Notes: generated from the sequence alone by a model not told the origin. A stretch of 61,091 bases of DNA from an uncultured Peptococcaceae bacterium (GCA_900552455.1 URZX01000013.1:1-61091), one strand, 5' to 3'; shown: positions 7,492-16,451, counted from the first letter of the stretch. Made by a program: numbers and translations.

Positions 7492-8949
7492 ATGTCAGAG
7501 GCAGTTGCAAAAAAGAAAAACACTGCGTACTATATCAATTCTATCATTTCATTGATCATTATTTTTGGCTTCGGCCAGTTGCCTGCTGTGGCGCCGCTTA
7601 CGCCACTGGGTATGAACCTGATCGGGATCTTCCTCGGTCTGCTCTATGCTTGGATCTTTGTTGATATTGTCTGGCCTAGCCTGGTCGGTCTCCTGGCGCT
7701 GATGCTTATCGGCGGCATGAAGCCGGTACCACTGCTCAATGCGAGCTTCGGTGATCAGATGGTCGTTATGATGTTCTTTATCTTTATTTTCTGTGCGGCG
7801 ATCGATCAGTATGGTCTTTCCCGTTTCATCTCGATGTGGTTCATTACCCGCAAGTTTGTACAAGGGAAGCCTTGGGCATTCACATTTATTTTCCTTGTTT
7901 CGATTTTCGTACTGGGCGCGCTTACAAGTGCTTCTCCGGCAGCGTTGATCGGCTGGGCGATCCTCTATGCGATCTGCGACATCGTGGGTTATAAGAAGGG
8001 CGACGGTTATCCAACGATGATGATCTTCGCCATTGTCTTTGCGGCGCAGGTCGGGATGTCGATGATCCCATTCAAACAGGTGCCATTGACGGTGCTCGGT
8101 GCTTTCCAAAACATGACAGGCATGAGCATCGACTATGCAAAATATATGGCGATTGCGATCACTTCCTGTGTTGTTTGCGCAATTCTCCTGCTCCTCATCT
8201 GTAAATTTGTGTTCAAGCCGGATGTTGCAAAGCTGGCCAACCTCGATGCGCGTCAGCTCGATAAGGATGGCACGGCGCTCGTTCTCACGGGTGTTCAGAA
8301 GCTGGTGCTTTTCTTCCTGGCCCTGCTCATTGTTTTCCTGCTGCTGCCAAGCTTCCTGCCAAACGGCTTTTTCCTGAAGACCTTCCTCAATGGCATCGGT
8401 AACTGCGGCGTGGTCATTTTGATCGTTGCGATCATGTGCTTTATCAAAGTGGATGGTCATCCACTGTTGCAGATGAAGAAAGCCATCAACAGTGGTGTAT
8501 CCTGGGGGATCATCTTCATGCTCGCTGCTGTTCAGCCACTGTCCACCGCGATGACTGCGGACGAAAGTGGTATCGTTGACTGGATGATGGGTATTCTGAA
8601 TCCGATCTTCGGCGGCAAGAGCCCTGTTTTCTTCATGGTCGTTATCGGTTTCGTGGCTGCGATGGTCACCAACGTTATGAATAACGGTGCCCTCGGTGTG
8701 GCACTGATGCCAATCGTTTGGAGTTATTGCACGGCCAATGGCATCGATCCACAGCTTTCTGTCATCATCGTCGTCATGGGCGTTCATCTGGCTTTCCTGA
8801 CTCCGGCAGCCAGCTCCAGTGCGTCCCTGCTTCATGGTAATGAATGGATCCAGACGAAGGATATCATGAAATCGGCAACGCCGGTTGTACTGATATCCTG
8901 GCTGGCGATCACATTGATCACGGTCGGCCTTGGTTCTATCCTGTTCTGA
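7492..8949 (+). CDS. DASS-type (SLC13-like) sodium/anion symporter
   Basis: 485 residues with about 11-12 hydrophobic segments. It resembles divalent-anion:Na+ symporters, which import dicarboxylates, tricarboxylates or sulfur oxyanions. The small-residue loops LTSASPAALIGW and LTPAASSSASLLHGNEW sit where the two SNT-like substrate/sodium motifs are expected. AGGAGAGG precedes the ATG. It is followed at once by an AprB-like ferredoxin and a flavoprotein, suggesting that it imports their electron-accepting or electron-donating substrate. Confidence 0.88.
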   Translation: MSEAVAKKKNTAYYINSIISLIIIFGFGQLPAVAPLTPLGMNLIGIFLGLLYAWIFVDIVWPSLVGLLALMLIGGMKPVPLLNASFGDQMVVMMFFIFIFCAAIDQYGLSRFISMWFITRKFVQGKPWAFTFIFLVSIFVLGALTSASPAALIGWAILYAICDIVGYKKGDGYPTMMIFAIVFAAQVGMSMIPFKQVPLTVLGAFQNMTGMSIDYAKYMAIAITSCVVCAILLLLICKFVFKPDVAKLANLDARQLDKDGTALVLTGVQKLVLFFLALLIVFLLLPSFLPNGFFLKTFLNGIGNCGVVILIVAIMCFIKVDGHPLLQMKKAINSGVSWGIIFMLAAVQPLSTAMTADESGIVDWMMGILNPIFGGKSPVFFMVVIGFVAAMVTNVMNNGALGVALMPIVWSYCTANGIDPQLSVIIVVMGVHLAFLTPAASSSASLLHGNEWIQTKDIMKSATPVVLISWLAITLITVGLGSILF

Positions 8950-8999
8950 TTTGTTGTTCAACCTGTCTGTAGAAAATTTTACGAAAGAGGTGTTGGCGT

Positions 9000-9278
9000 A
9001 TGCCACCAATCATTGACAAAGAAAAATGCATTGAATGCGGAACCTGTGCGCAGATCTGCCCATTGGACGTCATTCGCTTCGTGAAGGATGAAAATGGCAA
9101 GAAGCACGTGAAGGTCAAATATCCTTATGAATGCTGGCACTGCCGTGCTTGCGTGAAGGATTGCCCAAAGGGTGCGATCACCATGCGCTATCCGTTGTCT
9201 CACATGATGTTTACGATGGAATTGTCGGATGAAAAGATCGCCGAGAATAAGAAGCTTGCAGCAGGAGGTGCTGAATAA
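9000..9278 (+). CDS. Two-cluster [4Fe-4S] ferredoxin, AprB-like
   Basis: 92 residues. Two ferredoxin motifs are present: CIECGTCAQICP near residues 11-22 and CWHCRACVKDCP near 45-56. The aromatic-rich second motif and the following KGAITMRYPL resemble the beta subunit of adenylylsulfate reductase, but the long AprB C-terminal tail is missing. It should pass electrons to or from the flavoprotein whose ATG overlaps its stop (TAATG). The role is inferred from pairing. Confidence 0.88.
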   Translation: MPPIIDKEKCIECGTCAQICPLDVIRFVKDENGKKHVKVKYPYECWHCRACVKDCPKGAITMRYPLSHMMFTMELSDEKIAENKKLAAGGAE

Positions 9279-10966
9279 TGGATGTCAAGGTTCGTGACGA
9301 AATCATTAAAACAGAGTATCTGATCATCGGCGGCGGTGTCGCTGGTCTCATGAGTGCGATCACGGCGGCTGGTCTGGGCGTGGATGTACTCGTCGCAGAA
9401 AAAGCGGACACGCGTCGCAGCGGCTCCGGCTGTGGCGGTAACGACCACTTCATGTGCTACATTCCATCGGAACACGGCGACGATTTCGAGCGTGTCATCT
9501 CCGAGATTAACGAAGGCATGGAAGGCGGCCCATGGCAGGATCCTGCCATGCTGCGCAAGATGATGCGCCGCACCGAAAGCGTTGTACAGCGCTGGGAAGA
9601 ATGGGGCATCAATATGAAACCAACCGGCAAGTATAACTTCGAAGGGCACACAATGCCATCCCGTCAGTGCTACCATCTGAAATACGATGGCGCCAACCAG
9701 AAGCGCGTGCTCACGAACAAAGCCCGCGAAAACGGCGCCAAAATCATGAACAAGCTCTATATCAACGACATTCTGACGAATGAAGAAGGGCGCGCAGTGG
9801 GCGCTATCGGCTTCATTCTTGCTGATGACGAACCGGAAGTCGTCGTTATCCAGTGCAAGGCGGTGCTCGTGGCAACGGCGCAGGCGATGCGCATGTATCC
9901 AAACGTCAACCCAGCTTACATCTTCAATACCCACAGCTGCCCAGCGGCTGCCGGTGGCGCAGCGATCGCTTATCGCGCTGGCTGCAAGCTTGTTAATATC
10001 GATGTGCCTTATCGCCACGCTGGCGTAAAGGGTTTTGCCCGCAGCGGCAAGGCGACCTGGTTCGGCGTTATTTCCGATATCAACGGCGATTCGATCAGCC
10101 CATTCTGCCAGGTGCCTGACCGCAAACGCGGCGATGCGCTGATGGACATCAACCCTGGTGTTTTCACCAAGCGTCTGGACAACGGCACTGGTCCTACCTT
10201 TATGAATTGCACAGGCTACACGGAAGAAGATCATGCATACCAGCACAAACAGTTCAAGTGTGAGGGCATCGACTCGATCACCGATTATCTTGACAAGCGC
10301 GGCATTGATCTGCACAAGAGTATGGTCGAATTCGGGACATACGACTACTCGCTTTCTCAGCGCGGCATTGATATCGGCCTCGACGCATCGACGAATGTGC
10401 CTGGCATTTATGCGGCCGGCATTTGCTGCGGCAATGTGCGCGGCAACATCACGAGCGCTTCTGTATGGGGCGATGTTGCCGGCGAAAGCGTGGCAGAATA
10501 TGTGAAGACCGTGGATGAATACGATGTTTCCGGCGATCCAGCCATCCAGAAGCACATCGATTTCTACAACAAGCTAATGAACCGTCCGGAAGGCGCCGAC
10601 TGGTTGGAAGCAAACTCCAGCCTGCAGGTGATCATGAACGATTACGTTGGCCTGAAGCTGCGCAGCGAAGACATGATGCGCGCCGGGATCAAATACCTCG
10701 ACGACCTCAAAGCCTATGCGAAGAGCGACATTGGCTGCGAAGATGCGCACCAGCTGATGCGCACGATGGAGCTCTTTGACCTGATCGATCTGGCAAAGGC
10801 AGTGGCGATCACCAGCCGCAACCGTAAAGAATCCCGCGGCAACCACAAGCGCATCGACTACGACTACACGAATCCGCTGCTCACCGGCATGTTCCAGACC
10901 ATCCACCTCGACAAGGATGGCGAGCCTGTGCTGGAATGGCGCAAACGCGTGACGAAAGAACAATAA
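9278..10966 (+). CDS. FAD-dependent oxidoreductase, AprA/fumarate-reductase superfamily
   Basis: 562 residues. The N-terminal FAD-binding motif is LIIGGGVAGLMSAITAAGLG, followed by the adenine-binding RRSGSGCGGNDHF. The position where fumarate reductases carry the HPTG substrate motif reads NIDVPYRHAGVKGF, closer to the arginine-containing segment of AprA. The C-terminal YAAGICCGNVRG closes the FAD site, and a helical domain follows from about residue 410. It is shorter than classical AprA (about 650). The substrate is unknown; reduction of an imported anion is plausible. Confidence 0.85.
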   Translation: MDVKVRDEIIKTEYLIIGGGVAGLMSAITAAGLGVDVLVAEKADTRRSGSGCGGNDHFMCYIPSEHGDDFERVISEINEGMEGGPWQDPAMLRKMMRRTESVVQRWEEWGINMKPTGKYNFEGHTMPSRQCYHLKYDGANQKRVLTNKARENGAKIMNKLYINDILTNEEGRAVGAIGFILADDEPEVVVIQCKAVLVATAQAMRMYPNVNPAYIFNTHSCPAAAGGAAIAYRAGCKLVNIDVPYRHAGVKGFARSGKATWFGVISDINGDSISPFCQVPDRKRGDALMDINPGVFTKRLDNGTGPTFMNCTGYTEEDHAYQHKQFKCEGIDSITDYLDKRGIDLHKSMVEFGTYDYSLSQRGIDIGLDASTNVPGIYAAGICCGNVRGNITSASVWGDVAGESVAEYVKTVDEYDVSGDPAIQKHIDFYNKLMNRPEGADWLEANSSLQVIMNDYVGLKLRSEDMMRAGIKYLDDLKAYAKSDIGCEDAHQLMRTMELFDLIDLAKAVAITSRNRKESRGNHKRIDYDYTNPLLTGMFQTIHLDKDGEPVLEWRKRVTKEQ

Positions 10967-10995
10967 TTCCCTTTCTGTTGCATCCTTTTCATACT

Positions 10996-11030
10996 GTCGC
11001 CCATGGCGTCTGCTGTGGGCGACGATTTTT
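10996..11030 (+). terminator. Terminator or attenuator between the two redox pairs
   Basis: Stem GTCGCCCA / TGGGCGAC with a 12-base loop, then GATTTTT. It lies 15 bases before the second ferredoxin gene, so read-through may set the ratio of the two pairs. Confidence 0.7.
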
Positions 11031-11044
11031 AAGGAGGAATTTCT

Positions 11045-11257
11045 ATGATCCAATCCATTGACCAGGAAAAATGTATCGGCTGCGGCACCTGTGTGGAGAT
11101 CTGCCCGCTGGATACGATCCGCCTGAACGACGAAGGCAAGGCCTTCATCGCCTATGGCGACGACTGCATGACGTGTTTCAAATGTGAACGTCTCTGCCCG
11201 GCCGGCGCGATCTTTGTGCATCCTTTCAAGGAAGCGCTGCCAATGGCCTTTGAGTGA
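11045..11257 (+). CDS. Short two-cluster [4Fe-4S] ferredoxin
   Basis: 70 residues with CIGCGTCVEICP and CMTCFKCERLCP, each a full set of four cysteines. It is a shorter relative of the ferredoxin at 9000 and begins with the same pattern (IDQEKCIGCGTC versus IDKEKCIECGTC), so the two pairs probably arose by duplication. AAGGAGG precedes the ATG. It ends 14 bases before the second flavoprotein, its presumed partner. Confidence 0.9.
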   Translation: MIQSIDQEKCIGCGTCVEICPLDTIRLNDEGKAFIAYGDDCMTCFKCERLCPAGAIFVHPFKEALPMAFE

Positions 11258-11271
11258 GTGGAGGTGCAGAT

Positions 11272-13020
11272 ATGGAAACAAAAGACATTCGTCTGAAAAC
11301 AGACATTCTCATCATCGGCGGTGGCTCGGCAGGCCTCTGGGCAGCGGACCGCGCGAAGGAAGTGAATCCGGAGCTGGATGTGCTCGTTGTAGACAAGGGA
11401 CCGGCTGACTGGGGCGGGCTCATGAGTATGAGCGGCGGAGACTTTGACGTCATTCTGCCAGGCGAGAACATCGACGACTGGGTGGAAGACCTGGTGTATT
11501 ATTACGATGGGCTCTGCGACCAGGAGCTGGTGGAAGCGCTGCTTTCCCAGTCCTACGACCGCATGAAGGATTACGAGCGCCTGGGCTGCCATTTCTTCAA
11601 GAAGGAGGACGGCAGCTATAAGGGCATTCCGTAGCGCGGGCTGCCGCATGTGAAACTGTATCCGGCTCAGTATAAGGGCAAGGGCGGCGAGGACATGGCG
11701 AAAAATCTCGTGCGCGAGGTGAACGAGCGCGGTGTGCGCCGTATGGGCCGTGTGCTGATGACGGAGCTGCTCAAAGACGGCGAGCGCGTGGTCGGCGCCA
11801 TTGGCTTTGACACGCGCAGCGGTGACTTCCTTGTGATCGAGGCGCGTGCGGTGATCCTGGCGACAGGCTGGACCGGTTGGAAAACGTCCTACGGCAAAAA
11901 TACGACGACAGGCGAAGGTGCGGAGCTGGCGTTCAAGGCTGGCTGTAAGCTGGCGAACTTTGAGTTCGGCCGCGTCTGGAATGTGCCGAAGCTTTTCGGC
12001 TGGGAAGGTCAGACGGCGCTCTTCCCGTTGGGCGCGAAGGTGGTCAATGGCAAGGGCGAACCGCTGATGGATCCGTATTCTCCGGTGCTTGGCGCAAACA
12101 CTGATCCGAAATTTACGACGATCGCCATGGCCATCGAGCATCGCAAGGGCAACGGGCCGTTCTATCTGGATATCAGCGCCGTCAATCCTGACGACATGGT
12201 GCTCTTAAAGCCGCAGGACGGTTGGCAGAAGCTCAATTATGACAAGCTCTGCGCTCTGGGCATCGATATGTTTAAGGAAAACAGCGAGTGGATTCCGCAG
12301 CTGACCTGCGGTTTTGGCGGTATCGAGGCCGATCTCGACGGCTACACCGGTGTGCCGGGGCTGTATGCAGCAGGCACAGCGCGCAGCCTCGACCCAGGCG
12401 TGTACATGGGCGGCTTCGCATTAGAAACGACGGCCAGCGGTGGCTATCGCACTGGTGAAACGATCGCCCGCTTGCTCACCGACACACCGGCAGAGGAGGC
12501 GACGCTGGACGAAGCGCGGATCGCTGAGAAGAAAGCTGCCCTCTTTGCACAGATGGGCGAGGGTGGTCTGGCGCCACACGACGTGCTGCGAAAGATCCAG
12601 GAAGTGCTCTTCCCATACGAGGTTTCGATTATCAAGAGCGAGCGGTCGCTCTCCGAGGCACTGGAAAAACTCCAGACGATCCAGCGCGAGCTCTTGCCAC
12701 AGATGAAGGCGGCGGATCCGCACTATCTGCTGAAGCTCATCGAGGTGCGGGGCATCGCCTTTATCAGCGAACTCTATCTGCGTGGCTCGCTCCTGCGCAA
12801 GGAAAGCCGCGCCGGCCATTTCCGCGAGGATTATCCAACGCGCAACAACGACGAATTCCTGGCCTGGCTGGTCTGGGAAAAAGCGGCGGACGGGAGCACC
12901 CGCTACCACAAACGTCCGGTGCCAGTGGAACGCTACAAGCACCCGATCACGAAATACTACTCAGACAATTTCACGTTCTCAAAGCTTTTCCAGGAAAAGC
13001 TGGAGAACGACCGCAACTGA
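11272..13020 (+). pseudogene. Second AprA-like flavoprotein, interrupted by in-frame TAG
   Basis: Read through one stop codon, this is a single 582-residue flavoprotein. The ATG at 11272 follows GGAGGTG. The first 120 residues hold the FAD motif ILIIGGGSAGLWAADRAKE; then TAG at 11632-11634 interrupts DGSYKGIP and RGLPHVKLYP, and the same frame runs on to TGA at 13018. The remainder includes ILATGWTGWK, GAELAFKAGCKL and the FAD-closing LYAAGTARSLDPG. The expected codon is probably CAG (Gln). TAG is an ordinary stop in many neighbouring genes, so general recoding is unlikely. It may be a nonsense mutation or a sequence error. Confidence 0.85.
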
Positions 13021-13055
13021 CAATCCTGCTTTCCTTTCCTATATTCCGCAAAAAC

Positions 13056-13085
13056 GACGCGTAGCAATCGCCGCGCGTCATTTTT
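13056..13085 (+). terminator. Possible terminator after the redox operon
   Basis: A short stem GACGCG / CGCGTC with a 12-base loop followed by ATTTTT. The stem is weak (6 bp). Confidence 0.5.
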
Positions 13086-13163
13086 GTGTCTGCGGTTAAA
13101 ATATTGGTTCAGACAATGCAGTATCAGCTTTAGTGAAAGTCGGCGTGATCGGGAAATTTGTGC

Positions 13164-13363
13164 TACAATATTTTTTACCCGATACCCCCAAGGATATATC
13201 CATGGGGCACACCCAGAGGGAGCACGCGCGCGCACGTACGCGCGCCTGCTCCTTTCTGAGCGAAGGCTTGCCCTCTGCGCTGGATGGTGTTAAGATAAAG
13301 CCGATACCCAAATACCCATGGGGCACGCGCGCGTGCTTGTGGGCAGAGAATGGAGGGGTTGCT
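13164..13363 (+). other. Structured leader upstream of gtrA-like gene
   Basis: This non-coding stretch starts with an extended -10 (TGC then TACAAT, 13164-13169). It contains two imperfect direct copies of GATACCC...CCATGGGGCAC (about 13181-13212 and 13301-13327). Between them lies a large hairpin-forming block with arms GGAGCA / TGCTCC around alternating CG/CA steps (about 13219-13251). No ORF with a ribosome binding site is seen. Regulatory RNA or recombination remnant are both possible. Confidence 0.5.
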
Positions 13364-13759
13364 GTGGCGCTTCGGGCGTTACTGAAAAAATACGAGGAGC
13401 AGTGGCATTATCTGATCGTTGGCTGCTGCACGACGCTGATCAATTATATTTTATATTTTCTGCTCAGCTGGCTGGGCATGTTTTATATTGCCAGCAATGT
13501 GCTGGCCTGGGCTGGGGCGGTGGCCTTTGCGTATTTCGCCAACGCGGCCTGGGTGTATAAATCGACGTCGCGGCGGAGCATTCGCGAGGCGACGGCGTTT
13601 GTGCTCTCGCGTGTGTTTTCGCTGGGGCTGGAGACGGCGCTTTTGGCTGTGATGGTCGAGATGCTGGGGATCGGCGAGTATATCTCGAAGATCGTTGTGG
13701 GCGTTGTTGTTGTTGTTGTCAATTATCTGACGGGGCTTTTGGTGTACAAAAAGATCTAA
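13364..13759 (+). CDS. GtrA-like small membrane protein
   Basis: 131 residues with four hydrophobic segments. The N-terminal HYLIVGCCTTLINYILYFLL and the central AVAFAYFANAAWVYKS match the GtrA family, thought to flip lipid-linked sugars or assist a polyprenyl-phosphate glycosyltransferase. GTG at 13364 is chosen from TGGAGGGG just upstream. It is followed by a GtrB-like and a GtrC-like gene, the order of a glucosylation cassette. Confidence 0.87.
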   Translation: MALRALLKKYEEQWHYLIVGCCTTLINYILYFLLSWLGMFYIASNVLAWAGAVAFAYFANAAWVYKSTSRRSIREATAFVLSRVFSLGLETALLAVMVEMLGIGEYISKIVVGVVVVVVNYLTGLLVYKKI

Positions 13760-13763
13760 TTTT

Positions 13764-13931
13764 TAATTAGTAATTAGTAATGATTAATTGTGAAATGCTT
13801 TGTCCCTGTCGGGCCAAAGCGAAAATACTCCAGCTGTGCGCAAGGCTCCTGATTATAAAATAGGCTAGAGTCGATGCGCCGCGGCGCGGCGTATCGATCT
13901 CTAGCCAACCTCCATTAATCATTACTAATTA
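13764..13931. repeat. Inverted heptamer-array element (TAATTAG family)
   Basis: Left arm TAATTAG repeated at 7-bp period; TAATTAGTAATGATTAAT (13771-13788) is the exact inverse complement of 13914-13931. The interior carries a long GC-rich imperfect hairpin from GGCTAGAG to CTCTAGCC (13863-13907). There is no ORF. It occupies the whole gap between the GtrA- and GtrB-like genes. Confidence 0.8.
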
Positions 13932-13949
13932 TCAGAAAGGAGGCGCACG

Positions 13950-14888
13950 ATGCTTTCTGTGATTGTACCTGCGTATAATGAAGAACAAACGGCTGTCTGG
14001 ACGGCGGAAAAGCTGGGGAAGATCCTCTCGGAGGCGGAGATTCCCTACGAGCTGATCTTTGTGGACGATGGCTCGAAGGACGACACCTGGCAGGCGATCG
14101 GCCTGGCACATTCGCTGGACGCGCATGTGCGGGGCTTGCGCTTTTCGCGCAATTTCGGCAAGGAGGCGGCGATCTTCGCTGGCCTGGCGGCGGCGGAAGG
14201 CGATTGCTGCGCGGTGATCGACTGTGATCTGCAGCATCCGCCGGAAAAGCTGGTGGAGATGTACGCGCTCTGGCAGGAGGGCTACGAGGTGGTCAACGGC
14301 GTCAAGGAGGACCGCGGCCACGAGAGCGTGGCCCACTCTCTGGCTGTGAAATGCTTCTACAAGCTGATGAGCCGCGCAGCGAAGATCGACATGAGCCGCT
14401 CGTCGGATTTCAAGCTGATGGACCGTCGTGTTGTCGATGTGCTGCTGGCGCTGCCGGAGCGCAAGACATTTTTCCGGGCGCTGGTGGGCTGGGTCGGCTT
14501 CCGTACGATCGATGTGCCGTTTTCGGTGCGAGAGCGGGCGGCTGGCGAGAGCCATTTTTCGGCGACGTCGCTGTTCCGCTATGCGCTGGCGAATATTTCA
14601 GCGTTCTCGTCGGCACCGATGCAGATCGTGACGGTCTGCGGCGGGCTGTTTCTCTTGCTGGCGCTGGTGATGAGTGTGCAAACGCTGGTGAACTGGGCGA
14701 GCGGCGGCGCGGCGGATGGCTTTACGACGGTGATCATCCTGCTCTTATTTATTGGCAGCATCATCATGATCAGCCTGGGCATCATCGGTTACTACATTGC
14801 GCAGATCTACATCGAAAGCAAGGACCGCCCGCGCTATCTTGTGAGCCAGACGATCAAGGAGGCGAAAAACGATGATCCCGATGCCTGA
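13950..14888 (+). CDS. GtrB-like polyprenyl-phosphate glycosyltransferase (GT2)
   Basis: 312 residues. The GT2 catalytic domain covers about residues 1-230: LSVIVPAYNEEQT, the DxD-containing ELIFVDDGSKDDTW, FSRNFGKEAAIFAGLAAAEGD and VIDCDLQHPPE. Two C-terminal transmembrane segments follow. The family moves a sugar from a nucleotide donor to undecaprenyl phosphate at the inner face. The 3' end overlaps the next gene, which supports coupled function. Confidence 0.92.
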   Translation: MLSVIVPAYNEEQTAVWTAEKLGKILSEAEIPYELIFVDDGSKDDTWQAIGLAHSLDAHVRGLRFSRNFGKEAAIFAGLAAAEGDCCAVIDCDLQHPPEKLVEMYALWQEGYEVVNGVKEDRGHESVAHSLAVKCFYKLMSRAAKIDMSRSSDFKLMDRRVVDVLLALPERKTFFRALVGWVGFRTIDVPFSVRERAAGESHFSATSLFRYALANISAFSSAPMQIVTVCGGLFLLLALVMSVQTLVNWASGGAADGFTTVIILLLFIGSIIMISLGIIGYYIAQIYIESKDRPRYLVSQTIKEAKNDDPDA

Positions 14889-16434
14889 TACTGCCTTTGC
14901 GCGCTTTTGGGCGCGGCTTCCTGCGGCGACGAAGCAGAGCTTTTTTGCAGGGGTGGTCATGGGGCTTGTCTGCCACCTGTATCTGTTCACGAATCTCATT
15001 CCCAATCACGACGCGGTCTTTCATCTCTTCCAGTGCGACTATGGCACGGCCTCTGGGCGCTGGTTTTTGCCGCTGGTGCTGGCGTGGGACGGCGATTACA
15101 ATATGCCGTGGCTGCAGGGTGTTCTGAGCCTGCTCTGTCTGGCGGGAACGGTCTGTATCACGACGCGTCTTTTGCGCATCGAAAAGCTGCTGGCGATCGT
15201 CATTACTGCGGCGCTTTGCACGGCGTTTCCGACGGTGGCGGCGACGTTTACCTATATGTTCACGGCGGACGCGTATTTCTTCGGGCTCTTTCTGGCGGCG
15301 TTGGCGGCGTATGCTGTCTGGCGCATGCCGATCTGGGGGTTGCCGCTGGGGACGATCCTCTTGATCCTTTCTATGGGCATCTACCAGAGCTACTTTCCTG
15401 TGGCGGCGGTGCTGATGGTGGGGGCGCTGCTTTTCGACTGTCTGGAGGGGCGTGCGTCCTTCGGGCGCACCCTGCTGCGCGGGGTGAAGATGGTGGCGAC
15501 GCTGGCGCTGGGTATTGTCGTCTATATGGCGGTGGCGCGGCTGGCGACGATGGCGAGCGGTGGCCTGTCGGACTACATGGGCATTTCCAGCATGGGGAGC
15601 CTGTCCCTTTCAGAGCTGCCGGAGCTGGTGCGCCAGAGTCTGGAATCCTACGAAACGTATTTTCTGCAAAATGAGCTGGGCTGGAATTTCAGCTTCATTC
15701 CGCTCCTTGTGATCGCTGCCTGGGTGAGCGGCGTCGTGCTTTTGGCGACGCTTTTGCTGCGGCGGCAGGTCGGCGTGCTGCGGGGGCTCTTGGCGCTGGT
15801 GCTGGTCGGGCTCTATCCGCTGGCGGGAAGCCTCATCCATATCATGGTGGCAGGCGCTGCTGTGCACGATCTCATGATCTACGGCCTGCTCTACGCGCTG
15901 ATCCTGCCGCTGGCGCTGGCCAGCTTTGCTGCCACCCATGCCGACGAAATGGGGCCCTTGCGCAGCGCCCTGCAGAGCCTGATGAGCTGGATCGTCATCG
16001 TTTCCATGGCGCTGACGGCGTACAACTACATCGTCACCGACAACAAAGCCTATCTCAAGATGGAGCTCGGCTTTACCCAGATCGAGGCCTATTCCAACCG
16101 CCTCGCCACGATGATCCAGAGCGTGCCCGGCTATTCCCCGTCGCTTGCCGTCGTCCTCGTCGGCTCGTCCAATGGCGACGCCCTGCTTGATGTGACGCCA
16201 GAGCTGTCGGAGATCACCCTCACCGGCGCGCTCAATATGGGCACCTATCGCACCCAGTACAGCTATGGCTACCTGTTGAACCGTTTCAGCGCCCTGCCGA
16301 ATTATGTCTACCTCGACGACATGCCCGAGGAAGTCAACAGCGCCACCAGCGGCGTCAGCGAAACCATGCCCGCCTATCCACAGCAAGGCTGCGTGCAGAT
16401 CGCCGGAGACTATATTGTGGTGCGGTTGAACTAG
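14872..16434 (+). CDS. GtrC/GtrII-like membrane glucosyltransferase
   Basis: 520 residues with about 10-11 transmembrane segments. The early luminal loop TNLIPNHDAVFHLFQCDYG followed by SGRWFLP fits the Gtr II family, which transfers glucose from the lipid carrier to a surface polymer outside the membrane. The C-terminal 120 residues form a soluble domain. Its acceptor is unknown; teichoic acid, glycolipid or S-layer glycan are possibilities. Confidence 0.82.
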   Translation: MIPMPDTAFARFWARLPAATKQSFFAGVVMGLVCHLYLFTNLIPNHDAVFHLFQCDYGTASGRWFLPLVLAWDGDYNMPWLQGVLSLLCLAGTVCITTRLLRIEKLLAIVITAALCTAFPTVAATFTYMFTADAYFFGLFLAALAAYAVWRMPIWGLPLGTILLILSMGIYQSYFPVAAVLMVGALLFDCLEGRASFGRTLLRGVKMVATLALGIVVYMAVARLATMASGGLSDYMGISSMGSLSLSELPELVRQSLESYETYFLQNELGWNFSFIPLLVIAAWVSGVVLLATLLLRRQVGVLRGLLALVLVGLYPLAGSLIHIMVAGAAVHDLMIYGLLYALILPLALASFAATHADEMGPLRSALQSLMSWIVIVSMALTAYNYIVTDNKAYLKMELGFTQIEAYSNRLATMIQSVPGYSPSLAVVLVGSSNGDALLDVTPELSEITLTGALNMGTYRTQYSYGYLLNRFSALPNYVYLDDMPEEVNSATSGVSETMPAYPQQGCVQIAGDYIVVRLN

Positions 16435-16451
16435 GAACGTTTGGCCATTGC

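Noticed and set aside
11272..13020. Pyrrolysine or other amber decoding
   Set aside because: TAG ends many ordinary genes in the window and no pyl genes are present; a mutation or error is simpler.
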